Positions 31,625 through 41,909 of a DNA stretch of 64,000 bases are shown here, in pieces (position 1 is the first letter of the stretch; each line of letters opens with the position of its first letter). The notes under the pieces are model-generated. The model saw only the letters and a program-made list of their open reading frames with translations. It did not search any database and was not told the origin of the DNA. A program made the translations under genes and the position numbers. The stretch is from Lelliottia nimipressuralis (GTDB taxonomy: Bacteria; Pseudomonadota; Gammaproteobacteria; Enterobacterales; Enterobacteriaceae), in assembly GCF_004115925.1 (NCBI RefSeq), contig NZ_SDDX01000001.1, positions 372,001 through 436,000 on the forward strand. The letters run 5' to 3'.

Positions 31625-32609
31625 GCTGTCCTCCGCGACGGAATATGAGCCACAGGAACCAGGGAGCGCCAAGGAGACTGGTCAGCAGGCCGACCGGCAT
31701 CTCCGCAGGGGCGACGGCCGTCCGGGCGAGAGTGTCGGCGATCAGCAGTAAAAATGCGCCCGCCAGCACCGAACCGGGGATCACCGCGCGATGATCCGAT
31801 CCCAGCCACATACGCATCAGATGCGGAACCACCAGACCGATAAAGCCGATTACGCCGCTGACGGCGACCGCAGAGGCGACCAGCAACGCGCTGCACAGCA
31901 GCAAAATACGCTGCACCGCGCGCACGTCCACCCCCAGGTAGTGCGCCTCTTCGTCGCCCAACTGCAGCAAATTCAGCGCACCCGCTAACTGCCAGATAAT
32001 CAGCACCGTCGGGATCATCAGTGAGGTGACAGCCAGCAGCGTCGACCACTGTGCCGACCCCAGACTGCCCATCCCCCACAGGGACAACTGGCGGAGCTGC
32101 GCATCATTGCTGACCCACGACAACACGCCAACCGCCGCACCGCACAGGGCGTTGATGGCAATGCCTACCAGCAGCAGCCGCGACAGGGAGCTGTCACGCT
32201 GCTGGCTGAGCAGAAAAATGACCAGTGTCGCCGCCAGCGCGCCGAGAAACGCCGCCAGCATCGGAGCGTAAAGCATCAGCAGCGCCGGCAGCGTCACGGG
32301 CAATACCACCCACAGCGCCACAGCGCAGGCTGCACCGCTGCTGATACCCAGCAGACCGGGGTCGGCGAGCGGGTTACGAAACAGCCCCTGCATCACACAG
32401 CCTGCCAGCGCCAGCGATCCGCCAATCACCAGCGCCAGCAGCACGCGGGGGAGGCGAATGGTGAACCAGATCTGGCGCAGCGCGTCATCGGTGCCGTTCC
32501 ACAGCAGGGTGACCGGCAGGCGCAACGCGCCAAAACCGGTCGCCACCAGCGTCATCAGCGCCAGCGTCAACGCCAGCCCCCACAGGGAGAGGATGATCCG
32601 GCGAGGCAT
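31617..32609 (-). CDS. hmuU: Hemin ABC transporter permease
   Basis: A 330-residue FecCD-family permease with about nine or ten hydrophobic helices. The family motifs RNPLADPGLLGISSGAA and SGVIGFIGLVVPHLMRMWLG are present. It forms the inner-membrane channel for heme with HmuV as ATPase and HmuT as periplasmic donor. Its start codon overlaps the hmuT stop by one base, so translation is coupled. Confidence 0.94.
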   Translation of the reverse strand: MPRRIILSLWGLALTLALMTLVATGFGALRLPVTLLWNGTDDALRQIWFTIRLPRVLLALVIGGSLALAGCVMQGLFRNPLADPGLLGISSGAACAVALWVVLPVTLPALLMLYAPMLAAFLGALAATLVIFLLSQQRDSSLSRLLLVGIAINALCGAAVGVLSWVSNDAQLRQLSLWGMGSLGSAQWSTLLAVTSLMIPTVLIIWQLAGALNLLQLGDEEAHYLGVDVRAVQRILLLCSALLVASAVAVSGVIGFIGLVVPHLMRMWLGSDHRAVIPGSVLAGAFLLLIADTLARTAVAPAEMPVGLLTSLLGAPWFLWLIFRRGGQHG

Positions 32610-33430
32610 CAGGGGAGTTGCTCCGCTTTGTCGCGCAGCTGCTGAATCGCCTGCGGCGTGCGCACGCTAAACCCGAGCAGCGCCATATCGTCAATCTGCA
32701 ATACCTGCTTATTTTTACCCGCCGGGGTTTGTGCCAGACCTGGCAGCTTCCAGAGATTGTCTTCGCCACCCATCGCGCTCACGCCATCCTGCGAAATCAC
32801 CACCAGATCCGGCTGGCTGGCAATCACACCCTCCTGCGAAAGCGGCTGATAGCGCGCAAAACCCTGCATCGCATTCTGCAAACCGGCGGCGCGGATCGCC
32901 GCATCCGCGCCGGTCTGCTGGCCCGCCGCCATGGCGGTCATCCCGCCGTGGTTGAGAATGAACAGCACCCGTTTATTGAGCGATGAGGACGGCAGCGCCG
33001 CCAGTGCCTGACGCAGGTTTTTACGCAGAGCATCACCCTGCTCAATGCGATGGGTCGCTTCAGCAATCACTCGCACCTTTTCGTCGATGACGCTGAGATC
33101 GTTACTGCCCGGCACGGTGACGACCCGGACATTGCTCTGCTCGACCTGTTTGAGCGCCAGCGACGGCTGAGCCTGCGCACTTGCCAGCACCAGCGTCGGG
33201 CGCATCGCCAGAATCCCTTCGGCGTTCAACTGACGCAGATAGCCCACGTCCGGCAGCGCTGTGGCCGGTTGCGGCCACTGGCTGGTGCTGTCGCGGGCGA
33301 CGAGCGATGACTCTGCGCCCAGGGCGTAGACAATCTCCGTCACGTCACCGCCCAGCGAGACAATTTTCTCCTGCGCTGCGGCAAAAGCCGTAAGCGGCAG
33401 CGCGACAATCAGGGCAAGCAGTTTTCTCAT
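32609..33430 (-). CDS. hmuT: Periplasmic hemin-binding protein
   Basis: A 273-residue substrate-binding protein of the heme/vitamin B12 type. The signal peptide [20 protein letters not shown] is at the N-terminus. The mature part begins [20 protein letters not shown], typical of HmuT/ShuT/BhuT, and the heme-ligand Tyr is expected in the early [12 protein letters not shown] region. It captures heme after TonB-dependent entry and delivers it to HmuUV. The start overlaps the hmuS stop by four bases. Confidence 0.94.
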   Translation of the reverse strand: MRKLLALIVALPLTAFAAAQEKIVSLGGDVTEIVYALGAESSLVARDSTSQWPQPATALPDVGYLRQLNAEGILAMRPTLVLASAQAQPSLALKQVEQSNVRVVTVPGSNDLSVIDEKVRVIAEATHRIEQGDALRKNLRQALAALPSSSLNKRVLFILNHGGMTAMAAGQQTGADAAIRAAGLQNAMQGFARYQPLSQEGVIASQPDLVVISQDGVSAMGGEDNLWKLPGLAQTPAGKNKQVLQIDDMALLGFSVRTPQAIQQLRDKAEQLP

Positions 33431-34455
33431 GCGGCCAGCCCTTTTGGCGCCAGCGCGTCGATCTGTGCGCGCCACTGAGTTTGTTCCGGCTGGCCTTCGG
33501 TGCGCTGGCCGTAAAGCTGGGCGATTTGCGTACCGTCTGCGGCAAACAGCTCCAGGCTGGTGACGTGCCCGTCGGCGGTCGGTTTACGCGTGACCCAGGT
33601 CTCGGCGATGGTCTCTTCCAGCAGATGCAGGGTGAAGGTAGGGTTAAAGATGTTCAGCCAGCCTTTCATCGGGACCAGTTTTTGCACGGCGCCGGTGAAG
33701 ATCTGCACGCAGCCACGGTTACCGACAAAGACCATGATCTCGTTGCCGTCCTGACGCGCGGTTTCCAGCAACTGTCCCAGCGCGCTGTTATCCACTTTGC
33801 AGGCCAGATCGTCACCGACCAGGCGGAACGCTTGCTGACGGCTCAGGTTATGGCGCTTCAGCAGACTGAAGAACTGATGCACGTCGGTCATCGCCCGCCA
33901 TTCGCTGTCCACCGTATTTCCGTCCACTTCAGCGGCGTGAGCCACTGCGTCGGCGGCTTTCAGCGCCAGCGGCGGGTTATCGGCAAAGATAAAGCGGGTC
34001 AAAACATCACCCCACGCAGAGACATCGGTGTTGTCGGTGGTGTAGACCTTCAGCAGCGCATCGCCCTGATGGTCAAAGAACTGAATGCTCTGGCGTTCGC
34101 CGCGCGCGGTGGCTTCGCTGATGTGGAACACGTAGGCCCACTGATTCAGGAACAGGCGCAGATCGAGCTCACCCGGGTTCAGCACCAGCCCGGCGTGGCC
34201 GCTGAGATGCTGATTGGTAAAGCTTCCGACCTGCTCATGTACCGCGTATTCGTTGCGGCAAATGCACTTGGTTTCGCCTACCGCTTCGAGCGCGCTGAGG
34301 ATCTCACGCACTTCACCGTGCAGGCGCCAGGCGTCGTGGCCCACGCGTGCGGAGGTCAGTTCAGCTTCGCTGATGCCCATCATGGCGGCGATGTCGCGTG
34401 CGTATTTGCCAGGGTTTTGTTCTTTTAGCTCAATCCAGCGTGTGTAGTGATTCAT
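33427..34455 (-). CDS. hmuS: Hemin-degrading factor / heme chaperone HmuS
   Basis: A 342-residue cytosolic HemS/ChuS-family protein built of two repeated domains; family members bind heme and release iron from it. Visible repeats are [25 protein letters not shown] in the first half and [20 protein letters not shown] in the second. The axial His expected for heme binding is in the N-terminal half (about residue 190-200). Start at the ATG complement 34453-34455 ([13 protein letters not shown]). 47 bases separate it from hmuR. Confidence 0.94.
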   Translation of the reverse strand: MNHYTRWIELKEQNPGKYARDIAAMMGISEAELTSARVGHDAWRLHGEVREILSALEAVGETKCICRNEYAVHEQVGSFTNQHLSGHAGLVLNPGELDLRLFLNQWAYVFHISEATARGERQSIQFFDHQGDALLKVYTTDNTDVSAWGDVLTRFIFADNPPLALKAADAVAHAAEVDGNTVDSEWRAMTDVHQFFSLLKRHNLSRQQAFRLVGDDLACKVDNSALGQLLETARQDGNEIMVFVGNRGCVQIFTGAVQKLVPMKGWLNIFNPTFTLHLLEETIAETWVTRKPTADGHVTSLELFAADGTQIAQLYGQRTEGQPEQTQWRAQIDALAPKGLAA

Positions 34456-34502
34456 TGTCTCTTCCTTCCAGATAAGCGCCCCGGCGAGCCGGGGCAAGGT
34501 GA

Positions 34503-36488
34503 TTACCACTGATAACTGACGAAAATCTTGCCGTTGCGTCCATCCTGCGGGATGCCCTGCGGGGACCAGTACTCTTTGTCAAAGGCGTTGCCGAGCACCA
34601 GCGTGGTGGTGACGCCTTTCAACTGCTCCTGACCCTGATAGCTGACGTAGAAGTCATTCACCGCGTAGCCAGGCTGTTTGCTGTATGAGCTGCTGATGTG
34701 CGTGGAGCGATCGACGAAGGTACCGATCCAGCCCACGGAGAAACCGCTTTGCGCCACCGGAACGTTCAGTTTGCTGGTGACGGTATCCGGGTTAATGCTG
34801 GAGATGTATTCGCCCGTATCGGTGTCTTTCCCGCGCGTGCGGTTGTAGGCCATATCCAGGCTGAACAGATCAGCCGAGTATTTCGCCATCACGTCCCAGC
34901 CCCAGATTTTGGCGTTGGGTACGTTATAGGACATGGTGGTGGCGGCCGCAAAGTCGACGGTGGTGGAGATGTAATCTTTCGCCTTGGTGTCGAAGTAGCT
35001 GGCTTTGAACTCCAGTTCATCGTTGGCGAGCATCAGGTCGTCAAAGCGCAGGCCAAAACCGTACTCCTGCGTTTCGTTGGTTTCCGGGCGCAGATTCGGG
35101 TTTGGCACCCAGTAGTTGGTGTAGAAGCTGCCGATGGAGAAGTGTTTGGAATCGTTATACATCTCGCCCATCGTCGGCGCGCGGAACGCCTGCGCGTAGG
35201 AGCCGAACAGCATCAGCCAGTCGGCTGGCGTCACGGTTAAGCCCGCACGGGATGACCATTTATCTGCATCCACATCTTCGTAACCGTCGCTGCTGCCACG
35301 GTAGTTGTCATAGCGCGTACCGCCGAGCAGGGTCACCGGCAGGTCGCGCAGGGTGATTTCGTCCTGCAGCCAGCCGGAGCTGAAGTCGATTTTCGCGTCC
35401 GGGAAGCCGGTAGTAGATCCGCCTGGGTTCTGCTCCTGACGGTAATACTCTCCGCCGTAGGTCAGCAGGTGCGAGGCGAAGGAGTCGGTGAACAAGCGCG
35501 TGCGGTTCTCGACTTTCCCGCCTTTGGTCGTCTGCTTGCGGAATTCAGCGGTGCGGTCGACGTTCTGGGCGTTAATACGTGCCTCGGACCAGTACACTTT
35601 CGCGTTGGCATTCAGCCAGTCGTTCCCCTCCGGCGCGAGAGCGTAAGAGAGCTGAGCGTCGCGCTGGATGGTGGAACGGTCGGTCATCGGGTTGCTGCTG
35701 TCATCCGCATCGAGGGTCTGCGGGTTTTTAGGCTCCTGCGCGGCGTTATTGTAGTAGCGCAGGGCACCGCCCAGGGTCTGGGCGCTGTCGATTTTCCAGC
35801 TGCCTTTCGCCAGCATGTTGTTGATAGATTCGTCGTTAGGCGCGGTGGACCCGTCGCTCTGACGTAAATCCCCGCGATCGCGGCTGGACCAGGCCACCAG
35901 GCCATCCAGCGTATCGGTACGACCAAACGCGCTGGCACCCAAGCCAATGCTGTGATCGCCCGTGGCACCAGTGCCGAAGACGCGGAAGCCGCTGTTTTTA
36001 CCGTTTTCGAGCAGATCTTTGGCATCGACGGTGTCATAGGAGATCACGCCGCCCATCGCGCCGCTGCCGTAGAGCAGGGCAGACGGGCCGCGTACCACTT
36101 CGATACGTTTGATCAGCGCAGGATCGAGGAAGGTGCTGTTCAGGTGGCCGGTGTCAGTCCCCTGACGCACGCCATCCACCAGCACCAGCACGCCACGGCG
36201 ATCGTAACCGCGCAGGTTCACGTCCTGACCGTTGGTGCGCCCTGTGCCGTCGAGCGTAATGCCTGGGACATTGCGCAGCAGGTCGGCGGCAGAGCTGGCG
36301 GTCTGTTTATCAGGGGAGGTCGCGTCGATCACGCTGACCATCATTGGCGCTTCAAAGGTGCTACGGGCGTTACCCGTGGCGGTGACGGTCATCTCTTCTG
36401 AGGCGGCAAACGCAGCGCCCGGCAGGGCACTGACAACGGCCAGCGCCAGCAGCGAGGGGCGCAAAGACGCGGAATGCAGGTATGGCAT
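34503..36488 (-). CDS. hmuR: TonB-dependent hemin receptor
   Basis: A 661-residue outer-membrane receptor. A signal peptide ends near ALPGAAFAAS, followed by the TonB box-like EEMTVTATG. The plug domain is at about residues 45-170 (SSAADLLRNVPGITLDGTGR and RRGVLVLVDGVRQGT). The barrel contains the heme-receptor motifs FRAPTMGEMYND and NPNLRPETNETQEYGFG, and ends in the aromatic KIFVSYQW needed for barrel insertion. Start chosen at the ATG complement 36486-36488, giving a clean signal peptide. Second gene of the operon. Confidence 0.96.
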   Translation of the reverse strand: MPYLHSASLRPSLLALAVVSALPGAAFAASEEMTVTATGNARSTFEAPMMVSVIDATSPDKQTASSAADLLRNVPGITLDGTGRTNGQDVNLRGYDRRGVLVLVDGVRQGTDTGHLNSTFLDPALIKRIEVVRGPSALLYGSGAMGGVISYDTVDAKDLLENGKNSGFRVFGTGATGDHSIGLGASAFGRTDTLDGLVAWSSRDRGDLRQSDGSTAPNDESINNMLAKGSWKIDSAQTLGGALRYYNNAAQEPKNPQTLDADDSSNPMTDRSTIQRDAQLSYALAPEGNDWLNANAKVYWSEARINAQNVDRTAEFRKQTTKGGKVENRTRLFTDSFASHLLTYGGEYYRQEQNPGGSTTGFPDAKIDFSSGWLQDEITLRDLPVTLLGGTRYDNYRGSSDGYEDVDADKWSSRAGLTVTPADWLMLFGSYAQAFRAPTMGEMYNDSKHFSIGSFYTNYWVPNPNLRPETNETQEYGFGLRFDDLMLANDELEFKASYFDTKAKDYISTTVDFAAATTMSYNVPNAKIWGWDVMAKYSADLFSLDMAYNRTRGKDTDTGEYISSINPDTVTSKLNVPVAQSGFSVGWIGTFVDRSTHISSSYSKQPGYAVNDFYVSYQGQEQLKGVTTTLVLGNAFDKEYWSPQGIPQDGRNGKIFVSYQW

Positions 36489-36567
36489 AGCAACTCTCCA
36501 TTTGGAAATCGAAAGCGCTGGCTGCCTGGGGATCACCTGGGTGGCTGGCGAATAGTTTGGGTATTGT

Positions 36568-36756
36568 TTATTTAGTGAGAATCAGTTTTCCGGCATGTGT
36601 CTGGCGCAGCAGGTAGTGCTGGCCGTCATGCTCAATAATGACCCGCCCCTCGTCACCCAGCAGAGTCTTGCTGTCGATGCGACGTTCCAGGGGAGCAGGT
36701 TTTGGCTGTGTGTCTTCTTGTTCGCGCGTTGCCGTGCTGTTAGTAATGCGTGACAT
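36568..36756 (-). CDS. hemP: Hemin uptake protein HemP (YdiE family)
   Basis: A 62-residue hydrophilic protein whose C-terminal half carries the HemP signature, from [10 protein letters not shown] through [18 protein letters not shown]. The start is the ATG complement at 36754-36756 ([13 protein letters not shown]). HemP is the conserved first gene of many heme-uptake operons; in some bacteria it activates the receptor gene. E. coli K-12 keeps a homologue (ydiE) between ydiU and aroH, exactly this position, but without hmuRSTUV. A Fur box lies about 30 bases upstream. Confidence 0.93.
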   Translation of the reverse strand: MSRITNSTATREQEDTQPKPAPLERRIDSKTLLGDEGRVIIEHDGQHYLLRQTHAGKLILTK

Positions 36757-36784
36757 AGTGTTTATAAATAACAATCAATGTAAC

Positions 36785-36803
36785 AATGATAATCATTATC
36801 AAC
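36785..36803 (-). promoter_or_regulatory. Fur box of the hemP-hmuRSTUV operon
   Basis: AATGATAATCATTATCAAC contains GATAATCATTATC, a near-consensus Fur 6-1-6 element. It lies upstream of hemP, where iron-loaded Fur would shut off the whole heme operon. Confidence 0.9.
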
Positions 36804-36894
36804 AAAGTGAAATTTCACGGCAAGCGTTTTTGTGAAAATTTTGTGACGAGATCAATTCTTACGGATTGAGGACGTTATGCAGAAACGAGGAGAG

Positions 36895-36920
36895 GCCGGG
36901 TAAGCAGAGCGCCACCCGGC
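36895..36920. repeat. REP-type palindromic unit after aroH
   Basis: GCCGGGT-AAGCAGAGCGCC-ACCCGGC, an imperfect palindrome of 26 bases with GCCGGGT ends and an internal GCGC/AGC element, the form of enterobacterial REP sequences. It lies 18 bases past the aroH stop, between the hemP promoter and aroH. Confidence 0.65.
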
Positions 36921-36937
36921 ACAATGGGGCAGGGAGA

Positions 36938-37984
36938 TCAGAACCGGGTATCGACCGCTGCCGCCAGTTTTTCCAGCAGCAACGCGCTATCTTCCCAGCT
37001 CAGACACGGATCGGTAATCGACTGGCCGTAAACGATCGGCTGACCGGCCACCACCTTCTGCGTGCCCTCTTTCAGGAAGCTCTCGGCCATAATCCCGGCC
37101 ACTGCGGTGGACCCGCTGCGGATCTGCTGGCAAATCTCATCGCATACATCCAGCTGGCGACGATGCTGTTTCTGACAGTTGCCGTGGCTGAAATCCACCA
37201 CCAGATGCTCAGGCAGATCAAACTCGTGCAGCGTATCGCACGCCGCCGCGATATCTTCCGCGTGGTAGTTCGGTTTTTTACCGCCGCGCATGATGATATG
37301 GCCGTACGGGTTGCCGCTGGTCTGGTAGATGGTCATCTGGCCGTTTTTATCCGGCGAGAGGAACATATGGCTGGCGCGCGAGGCGCGAATGGCGTCCACC
37401 GCGATGTGCGTATTGCCATCGGTGCCATTCTTAAAGCCTACCGGGCAGGAGAGCGCCGAGGCCATCTCGCGGTGGATCTGGCTCTCCGTGGTGCGAGCCC
37501 CGATGGCCCCCCAACTGATGAGATCGGCGATAAACTGCCCGGTCACCATATCCAGAAACTCGGTCGCGGTCGGCACGCCCAGTTCGTTGACCTGCAAAAG
37601 CAGTTTACGCGCCAGCTCAATACCGTGGTTCACACGGTAGCTGCCATTCAGATCAGGATCGGAGATCAGACCTTTCCAGCCCACCACGGTGCGCGGCTTT
37701 TCAAAATAGGTGCGCATCACGATTTCAAGGCGATCCTGGTGCTTATCGCGCAGCACTTTCAGGCGCTGAGCATACTCCATCGCCGCATCGAGATCGTGAA
37801 TGGAGCAGGGACCAATAATCACCAGTAAACGGCGGTCTTCACCGTTGAGGATTTTTTCAATGCGTCGACGTGACGCTGTCACGTGTTCCGCCACGCTTGC
37901 GGAGACAGGATGGCGCTGGGCCAGTTCGGCGGGCGTCACCAGACTTTCGATACGCGCTGTGCGAAGTTCGTCGGTTTTGTTCAT
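36938..37984 (-). CDS. aroH: Trp-sensitive DAHP synthase
   Basis: A 348-residue class I DAHP synthase that condenses phosphoenolpyruvate with erythrose-4-phosphate, the first step of aromatic synthesis. It matches AroH rather than AroF or AroG along the whole chain: MNKTDELRTARIESLVTPAEL, IIGPCSIHD, RTYFEKPRTVVGWKGL and GARTTESQIHREMAS. The metal ligands Cys (in GPCSIHD) and His (in VDFSHGNC) are present. The ATG complement at 37982-37984 gives the E. coli N-terminus. A Trp operator lies upstream, overlapping the end of ppsR. Confidence 0.97.
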   Translation of the reverse strand: MNKTDELRTARIESLVTPAELAQRHPVSASVAEHVTASRRRIEKILNGEDRRLLVIIGPCSIHDLDAAMEYAQRLKVLRDKHQDRLEIVMRTYFEKPRTVVGWKGLISDPDLNGSYRVNHGIELARKLLLQVNELGVPTATEFLDMVTGQFIADLISWGAIGARTTESQIHREMASALSCPVGFKNGTDGNTHIAVDAIRASRASHMFLSPDKNGQMTIYQTSGNPYGHIIMRGGKKPNYHAEDIAAACDTLHEFDLPEHLVVDFSHGNCQKQHRRQLDVCDEICQQIRSGSTAVAGIMAESFLKEGTQKVVAGQPIVYGQSITDPCLSWEDSALLLEKLAAAVDTRF

Positions 37985-38125
37985 GGAAGTTCTCAGAATT
38001 TTTTGCTTCATCGGCAGACTACCGGGAAGTGATGGGCATCACCTTAAACCAATCCCTGCTGAATTCAAGTTCGGGGCCACTCTGCCCCGAAGCGTGAACG
38101 CGATGATAACTGAAAATAAACTATC

Positions 38126-38143
38126 GTACTAGCATATTAGTAC
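38126..38143 (-). promoter_or_regulatory. TrpR operator of aroH
   Basis: GTACTAGCATATTAGTAC has perfect six-base arms matching the TrpR consensus GTACTAGTTAACTAGTAC in the outer positions. It lies about 145 bases upstream of the aroH start and overlaps the stop codon of ppsR (38137-38139). Confidence 0.9.
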
Positions 38144-38970
38144 ATGCGACGGTTTAACCCCATGATGTCGAGGATTTTCGTGGCGATCTCTTCCACCGAA
38201 TAGTTGGTGCTGTTCAGCCATGGGATCTGGTTTTTGCGGTACAACGCTTCCACTTCAGAGACCTCCATGCGGCACTGACGCATCGAGGCATAACGGCTGT
38301 TTTCACGACGCTCCTCGCGAATGGCGGCCAGACGTTCGGGGTTTATCGTCAAACCGAATAACTTATGTTGCAGCGGTTTCAGAGCGGCGGGCAGCACGAG
38401 GTTATCCATATCATCGGCGATAAACGGGTAGTTCGCGGCGCGAATACCAAACTGGAGCGCCAGATAGAGGCTGGTCGGGGTTTTGCCGCAGCGCGACACG
38501 CCGAGCAAAATCACCTGCGCCTGATCGAGATTGCGCATCGAAATTCCGTCGTCGTGGGCGAGGGTGTAATCGATGGCGGCAATACGCGCGTCATACTTCA
38601 CCAGATTCCCGGGGTTCAGGCCGTGGGTGCGATGGGCAACGGGTGTCGGATCGAGTTTTAGCTCGCTTTGCAGCGGAGCGACCAGCGCCTGCACGATGTC
38701 CTGACAGAAACCTTCGCTTTGCAAAATAATGGTGCGAATTTCGGGGATAACAATGGAATAGAAGACTAACGGACGAATACCGGTCTGCTGATAAATCGCA
38801 TCGATCTGCTCTTTCACCGCTTTTGCGCGGCTCTCATTTTCGACAAACGGCAGCGTGATGCTGTTAATCGCAACGGGGAATTGCGACATCACCGCATGCC
38901 CCAGCACTTCGGCGGTGATCGCCGTACCATCAGAAATATAAAAAACGTGGCGATCTACAGCATTATCCAT
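38137..38970 (-). CDS. ppsR: Phosphoenolpyruvate synthetase regulatory protein PpsR
   Basis: A 277-residue bifunctional kinase/pyrophosphorylase that inactivates PpsA by ADP-dependent Thr phosphorylation and reactivates it by phosphorolysis. The nucleotide-binding P-loop-like motif is [15 protein letters not shown] at about residues 150-165. The DUF299 start [20 protein letters not shown] follows MDNA. The ATG complement at 38968-38970 is the E. coli start. Divergent from its target gene ppsA. Confidence 0.96.
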   Translation of the reverse strand: MDNAVDRHVFYISDGTAITAEVLGHAVMSQFPVAINSITLPFVENESRAKAVKEQIDAIYQQTGIRPLVFYSIVIPEIRTIILQSEGFCQDIVQALVAPLQSELKLDPTPVAHRTHGLNPGNLVKYDARIAAIDYTLAHDDGISMRNLDQAQVILLGVSRCGKTPTSLYLALQFGIRAANYPFIADDMDNLVLPAALKPLQHKLFGLTINPERLAAIREERRENSRYASMRQCRMEVSEVEALYRKNQIPWLNSTNYSVEEIATKILDIMGLNRRMY

Positions 38971-39305
38971 TTTATCCACCCTGAATATCGTACGTAATTG
39001 TCTGAAAGCATAAATTAAAAAAGTAAAATACACAGCAAAGAACTTGTCTGATTTACAAATGAAACGGTGTTTTTGATTTTACTGAAAAGTGGATTTCATT
39101 TTTAAATTAGTCACTTTGTTTTAAGGGTTTTAGCACGAATCTATAGGAATCATCGGGTTAGCGAATGATGGGAAAGTGTCCGAAAAAAAGAAAAATAAAA
39201 GTGCTTACACGATTCACCGTTTTTTTGCCGGGAATAAATATGCCAGTATAAATACGAAGTCAGGCGTTACTTACTCCGTTTAAATATCACAAAAGGATTG
39301 TTTCG
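38971..39305. other. ppsR-ppsA divergent regulatory region
   Basis: 335 non-coding, A/T-rich bases between the two divergent genes. A Cra-type site is listed separately; AAAAGGA is the ppsA ribosome site. Nothing else was recognised. Confidence 0.5.
39203..39219 (+). promoter_or_regulatory. Putative Cra (FruR) site of ppsA
   Basis: The reverse complement reads CGGTGAATCGTGTAAGC, matching the Cra pattern TGAATCGNTNNA. In E. coli Cra activates ppsA through a site at this kind of position, linking it to gluconeogenic growth. Confidence 0.6.
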
Positions 39306-41684
39306 ATGTCCAACAATGGCTCGTCACCGCTGGTGCTTTGGTATAACCAACTCGGCATGAATGATGTAGACAGAGTTGGAGGCAAAAATGCCTCCCTGGG
39401 TGAAATGATTACAAATCTGTCGGGTATGGGTGTTTCCGTACCGAACGGGTTTGCCACAACTGCCGACGCGTTTAACTATTTTTTAGACCAGAGCGGTGTT
39501 AACCAGCGCATTTACGACCTGCTGGACCAAACGGATATTGATGACGTAACCGCGCTTGCCAAAGCCGGTGCGCAGATCCGCCAGTGGATTATCGACACAC
39601 CTTTCCAGCCGGAGCTGGAAAAAGCGATTCACGATGCTTATAACCAACTCTCTGCTGACGACGCGCAGGCCTCATTCGCCGTGCGTTCCTCTGCCACCGC
39701 AGAAGATATGCCGGACGCCTCTTTTGCCGGTCAGCAGGAAACCTTCCTGAACGTTCAGGGCTACGACGCGGTGCTGGTGGCGGTGAAGCATGTCTTTGCT
39801 TCCCTGTTCAACGACCGCGCGATCTCCTATCGCGTGCATCAGGGCTATGACCACCGTGGCGTCGCGCTCTCTGCGGGCGTGCAGCGCATGGTGCGCTCCG
39901 ACATCGGCTCCTCCGGCGTGATGTTCTCCATCGATACGGAATCTGGCTTCGATCAGGTGGTGTTTATCACCTCGGCCTGGGGTCTGGGTGAGATGGTGGT
40001 GCAGGGCGCGGTTAACCCTGACGAATTTTACGTCCACAAACCGACGCTGGCGGCCAACCGTCCGTCGATTGTGCGCCGCACCATGGGCTCCAAAAAAATC
40101 CGCATGATTTACGCCCCGAGCCAGGAACACGGCAAACAGGTGGAAATCGAGGACGTGCCGCAGGAGCAGCGCGACCGCTTCTCCCTGACCGATGCGGAAG
40201 TACAGGAGCTGGCGAAACAGGCCGTTCAGATTGAAAAACACTACGCACGTCCGATGGATATCGAATGGGCGAAAGACGGCCACACCGGCAAACTGTTTAT
40301 CGTGCAGGCGCGTCCGGAAACCGTGCGTTCTCGCGGCCAGGTGATGGAACGTTACACGCTGCATGCCCAGGGCAAAATTGTCGCCGAAGGGCGTGCGATT
40401 GGTCACCGCATCGGTGCCGGCCCGGTTAAAGTGATCCACGATATCAGCGAGATGAATCGTATTCAGCCGGGTGATGTGCTGGTAACAGACATGACCGACC
40501 CGGACTGGGAACCGATCATGAAGAAAGCGGCGGCGATCGTGACCAACCGTGGTGGCCGTACCTGCCACGCGGCGATCATCGCCCGCGAGCTGGGCATTCC
40601 GGCGGTTGTCGGCTGCGGTGATGCCACGGAACGCATGAAAGACGATGAGAAAGTCACCGTCTCCTGTGCTGAAGGCGACACCGGCTATGTTTATGCCGAT
40701 ATTCTCGACTTCAGCGTTAAAAGCTCCAGCGTCGATACCATGCCGGATCTGCCGCTGAAAATCATGATGAACGTCGGCAACCCGGATCGTGCGTTCGATT
40801 TCGCCTGTCTGCCGAACGAAGGCGTCGGCCTGGCGCGTCTGGAATTTATCATTAACCGCATGATCGGCGTGCATCCGCGTGCGCTTCTGGAGTTTGACGA
40901 CCAGACGCCTCAGCTGCAAAACGAAATCCGCGAGATGATGAAGGGCTATGACTCACCGAAAGAGTTCTACGTCGGACGTCTGACGGAAGGGATTGCCACC
41001 CTGGGGGCGGCATTCTATCCGAAGCGGGTGATTGTGCGTCTGTCGGACTTCAAGTCCAACGAATACGCCAACCTGGTGGGCGGCGAGCGGTACGAACCGG
41101 AAGAAGAGAACCCTATGCTCGGCTTCCGTGGCGCGGGCCGCTACGTGGCGGACAGCTTCCGCGACTGCTTCGCCCTTGAATGTGACGCGGTGAAACGCGT
41201 GCGCAACGAAATGGGTCTGACTAACGTCGAAATCATGATTCCGTTCGTGCGTACCGTGGATCAGGCGAAAGCGGTAGTCGAAGAGCTGGCACGTCAGGGG
41301 CTGAAGCGCGGCGAGAACGGGCTGAAGATCATTATGATGTGCGAAATCCCGTCTAACGCCCTGCTGGCAGAGCAGTTCCTGGAACACTTCGACGGCTTCT
41401 CTATCGGCTCTAACGATATGACGCAGCTGACGCTGGGTCTGGACCGCGACTCCGGCGTGGTGTCTGAGCTGTTCGATGAACGTAACGAAGCGGTGAAAGC
41501 GCTGCTGTCGATGTCCATCCGCGCCGCGAAGAAACAGGGTAAATACGTCGGGATTTGTGGCCAGGGTCCATCGGATCACGAAGACTTTGCCGCATGGCTG
41601 ATGGAAGAGGGGATCGATAGCCTGTCCCTGAACCCGGACACCGTGGTGCAAACCTGGCTGAGCCTGGCTGAACTGAATAAGTAG
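39306..41684 (+). CDS. ppsA: Phosphoenolpyruvate synthase
   Basis: A 792-residue enzyme converting pyruvate, ATP and water to phosphoenolpyruvate, AMP and phosphate during gluconeogenesis. The N-terminal ATP-grasp domain contains [11 protein letters not shown] and [18 protein letters not shown]. The swivelling domain has the phosphohistidine motif [19 protein letters not shown]; the Thr next to this His is the PpsR target. The C-terminal barrel binds pyruvate/PEP ([12 protein letters not shown]-like segment [16 protein letters not shown] and the catalytic Cys in [11 protein letters not shown]). A long terminator stem follows. Confidence 0.98.
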   Translation: MSNNGSSPLVLWYNQLGMNDVDRVGGKNASLGEMITNLSGMGVSVPNGFATTADAFNYFLDQSGVNQRIYDLLDQTDIDDVTALAKAGAQIRQWIIDTPFQPELEKAIHDAYNQLSADDAQASFAVRSSATAEDMPDASFAGQQETFLNVQGYDAVLVAVKHVFASLFNDRAISYRVHQGYDHRGVALSAGVQRMVRSDIGSSGVMFSIDTESGFDQVVFITSAWGLGEMVVQGAVNPDEFYVHKPTLAANRPSIVRRTMGSKKIRMIYAPSQEHGKQVEIEDVPQEQRDRFSLTDAEVQELAKQAVQIEKHYARPMDIEWAKDGHTGKLFIVQARPETVRSRGQVMERYTLHAQGKIVAEGRAIGHRIGAGPVKVIHDISEMNRIQPGDVLVTDMTDPDWEPIMKKAAAIVTNRGGRTCHAAIIARELGIPAVVGCGDATERMKDDEKVTVSCAEGDTGYVYADILDFSVKSSSVDTMPDLPLKIMMNVGNPDRAFDFACLPNEGVGLARLEFIINRMIGVHPRALLEFDDQTPQLQNEIREMMKGYDSPKEFYVGRLTEGIATLGAAFYPKRVIVRLSDFKSNEYANLVGGERYEPEEENPMLGFRGAGRYVADSFRDCFALECDAVKRVRNEMGLTNVEIMIPFVRTVDQAKAVVEELARQGLKRGENGLKIIMMCEIPSNALLAEQFLEHFDGFSIGSNDMTQLTLGLDRDSGVVSELFDERNEAVKALLSMSIRAAKKQGKYVGICGQGPSDHEDFAAWLMEEGIDSLSLNPDTVVQTWLSLAELNK

Positions 41685-41693
41685 TATTGATCG

Positions 41694-41724
41694 CGCCGTC
41701 CCTTTTATTCTTAAAGGGACGGCG
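41694..41724 (+). terminator. Terminator of ppsA
   Basis: CGCCGTCCCTTT and AAAGGGACGGCG form a perfect 12-pair stem with a short TATTCTT loop, ten bases after the stop; only a modest T-run follows. Confidence 0.8.
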
Positions 41725-41909
41725 ACATTATTTCCCCCACTATGCTCCCCGTCACACTTAGCGCAATTAACCAAATATCGTAATCAGTCTGTTAATTTCT
41801 ACAATTGTTAGCCAGCGAAGCGCTGCTAATAATTGAGCCTTACTGCGCATTACCCTACATCTTGCGCAACTGGTTGAAATACGTTTTAACCGATAAAAGG
41901 CAATTAACA

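Noticed and set aside
33481-34428. 315-codon plus-strand frame opposite hmuS, and a similar 320-codon one opposite aroH (36866-37828)
   Set aside because: Both are shadows of real minus-strand genes with clear family matches and operon context.
39672-40919. 415-codon minus-strand open frame inside ppsA
   Set aside because: Antisense shadow of a highly conserved G/C-rich gene; composition (many His, Arg, Val, Gln) is typical of reverse-complement frames.
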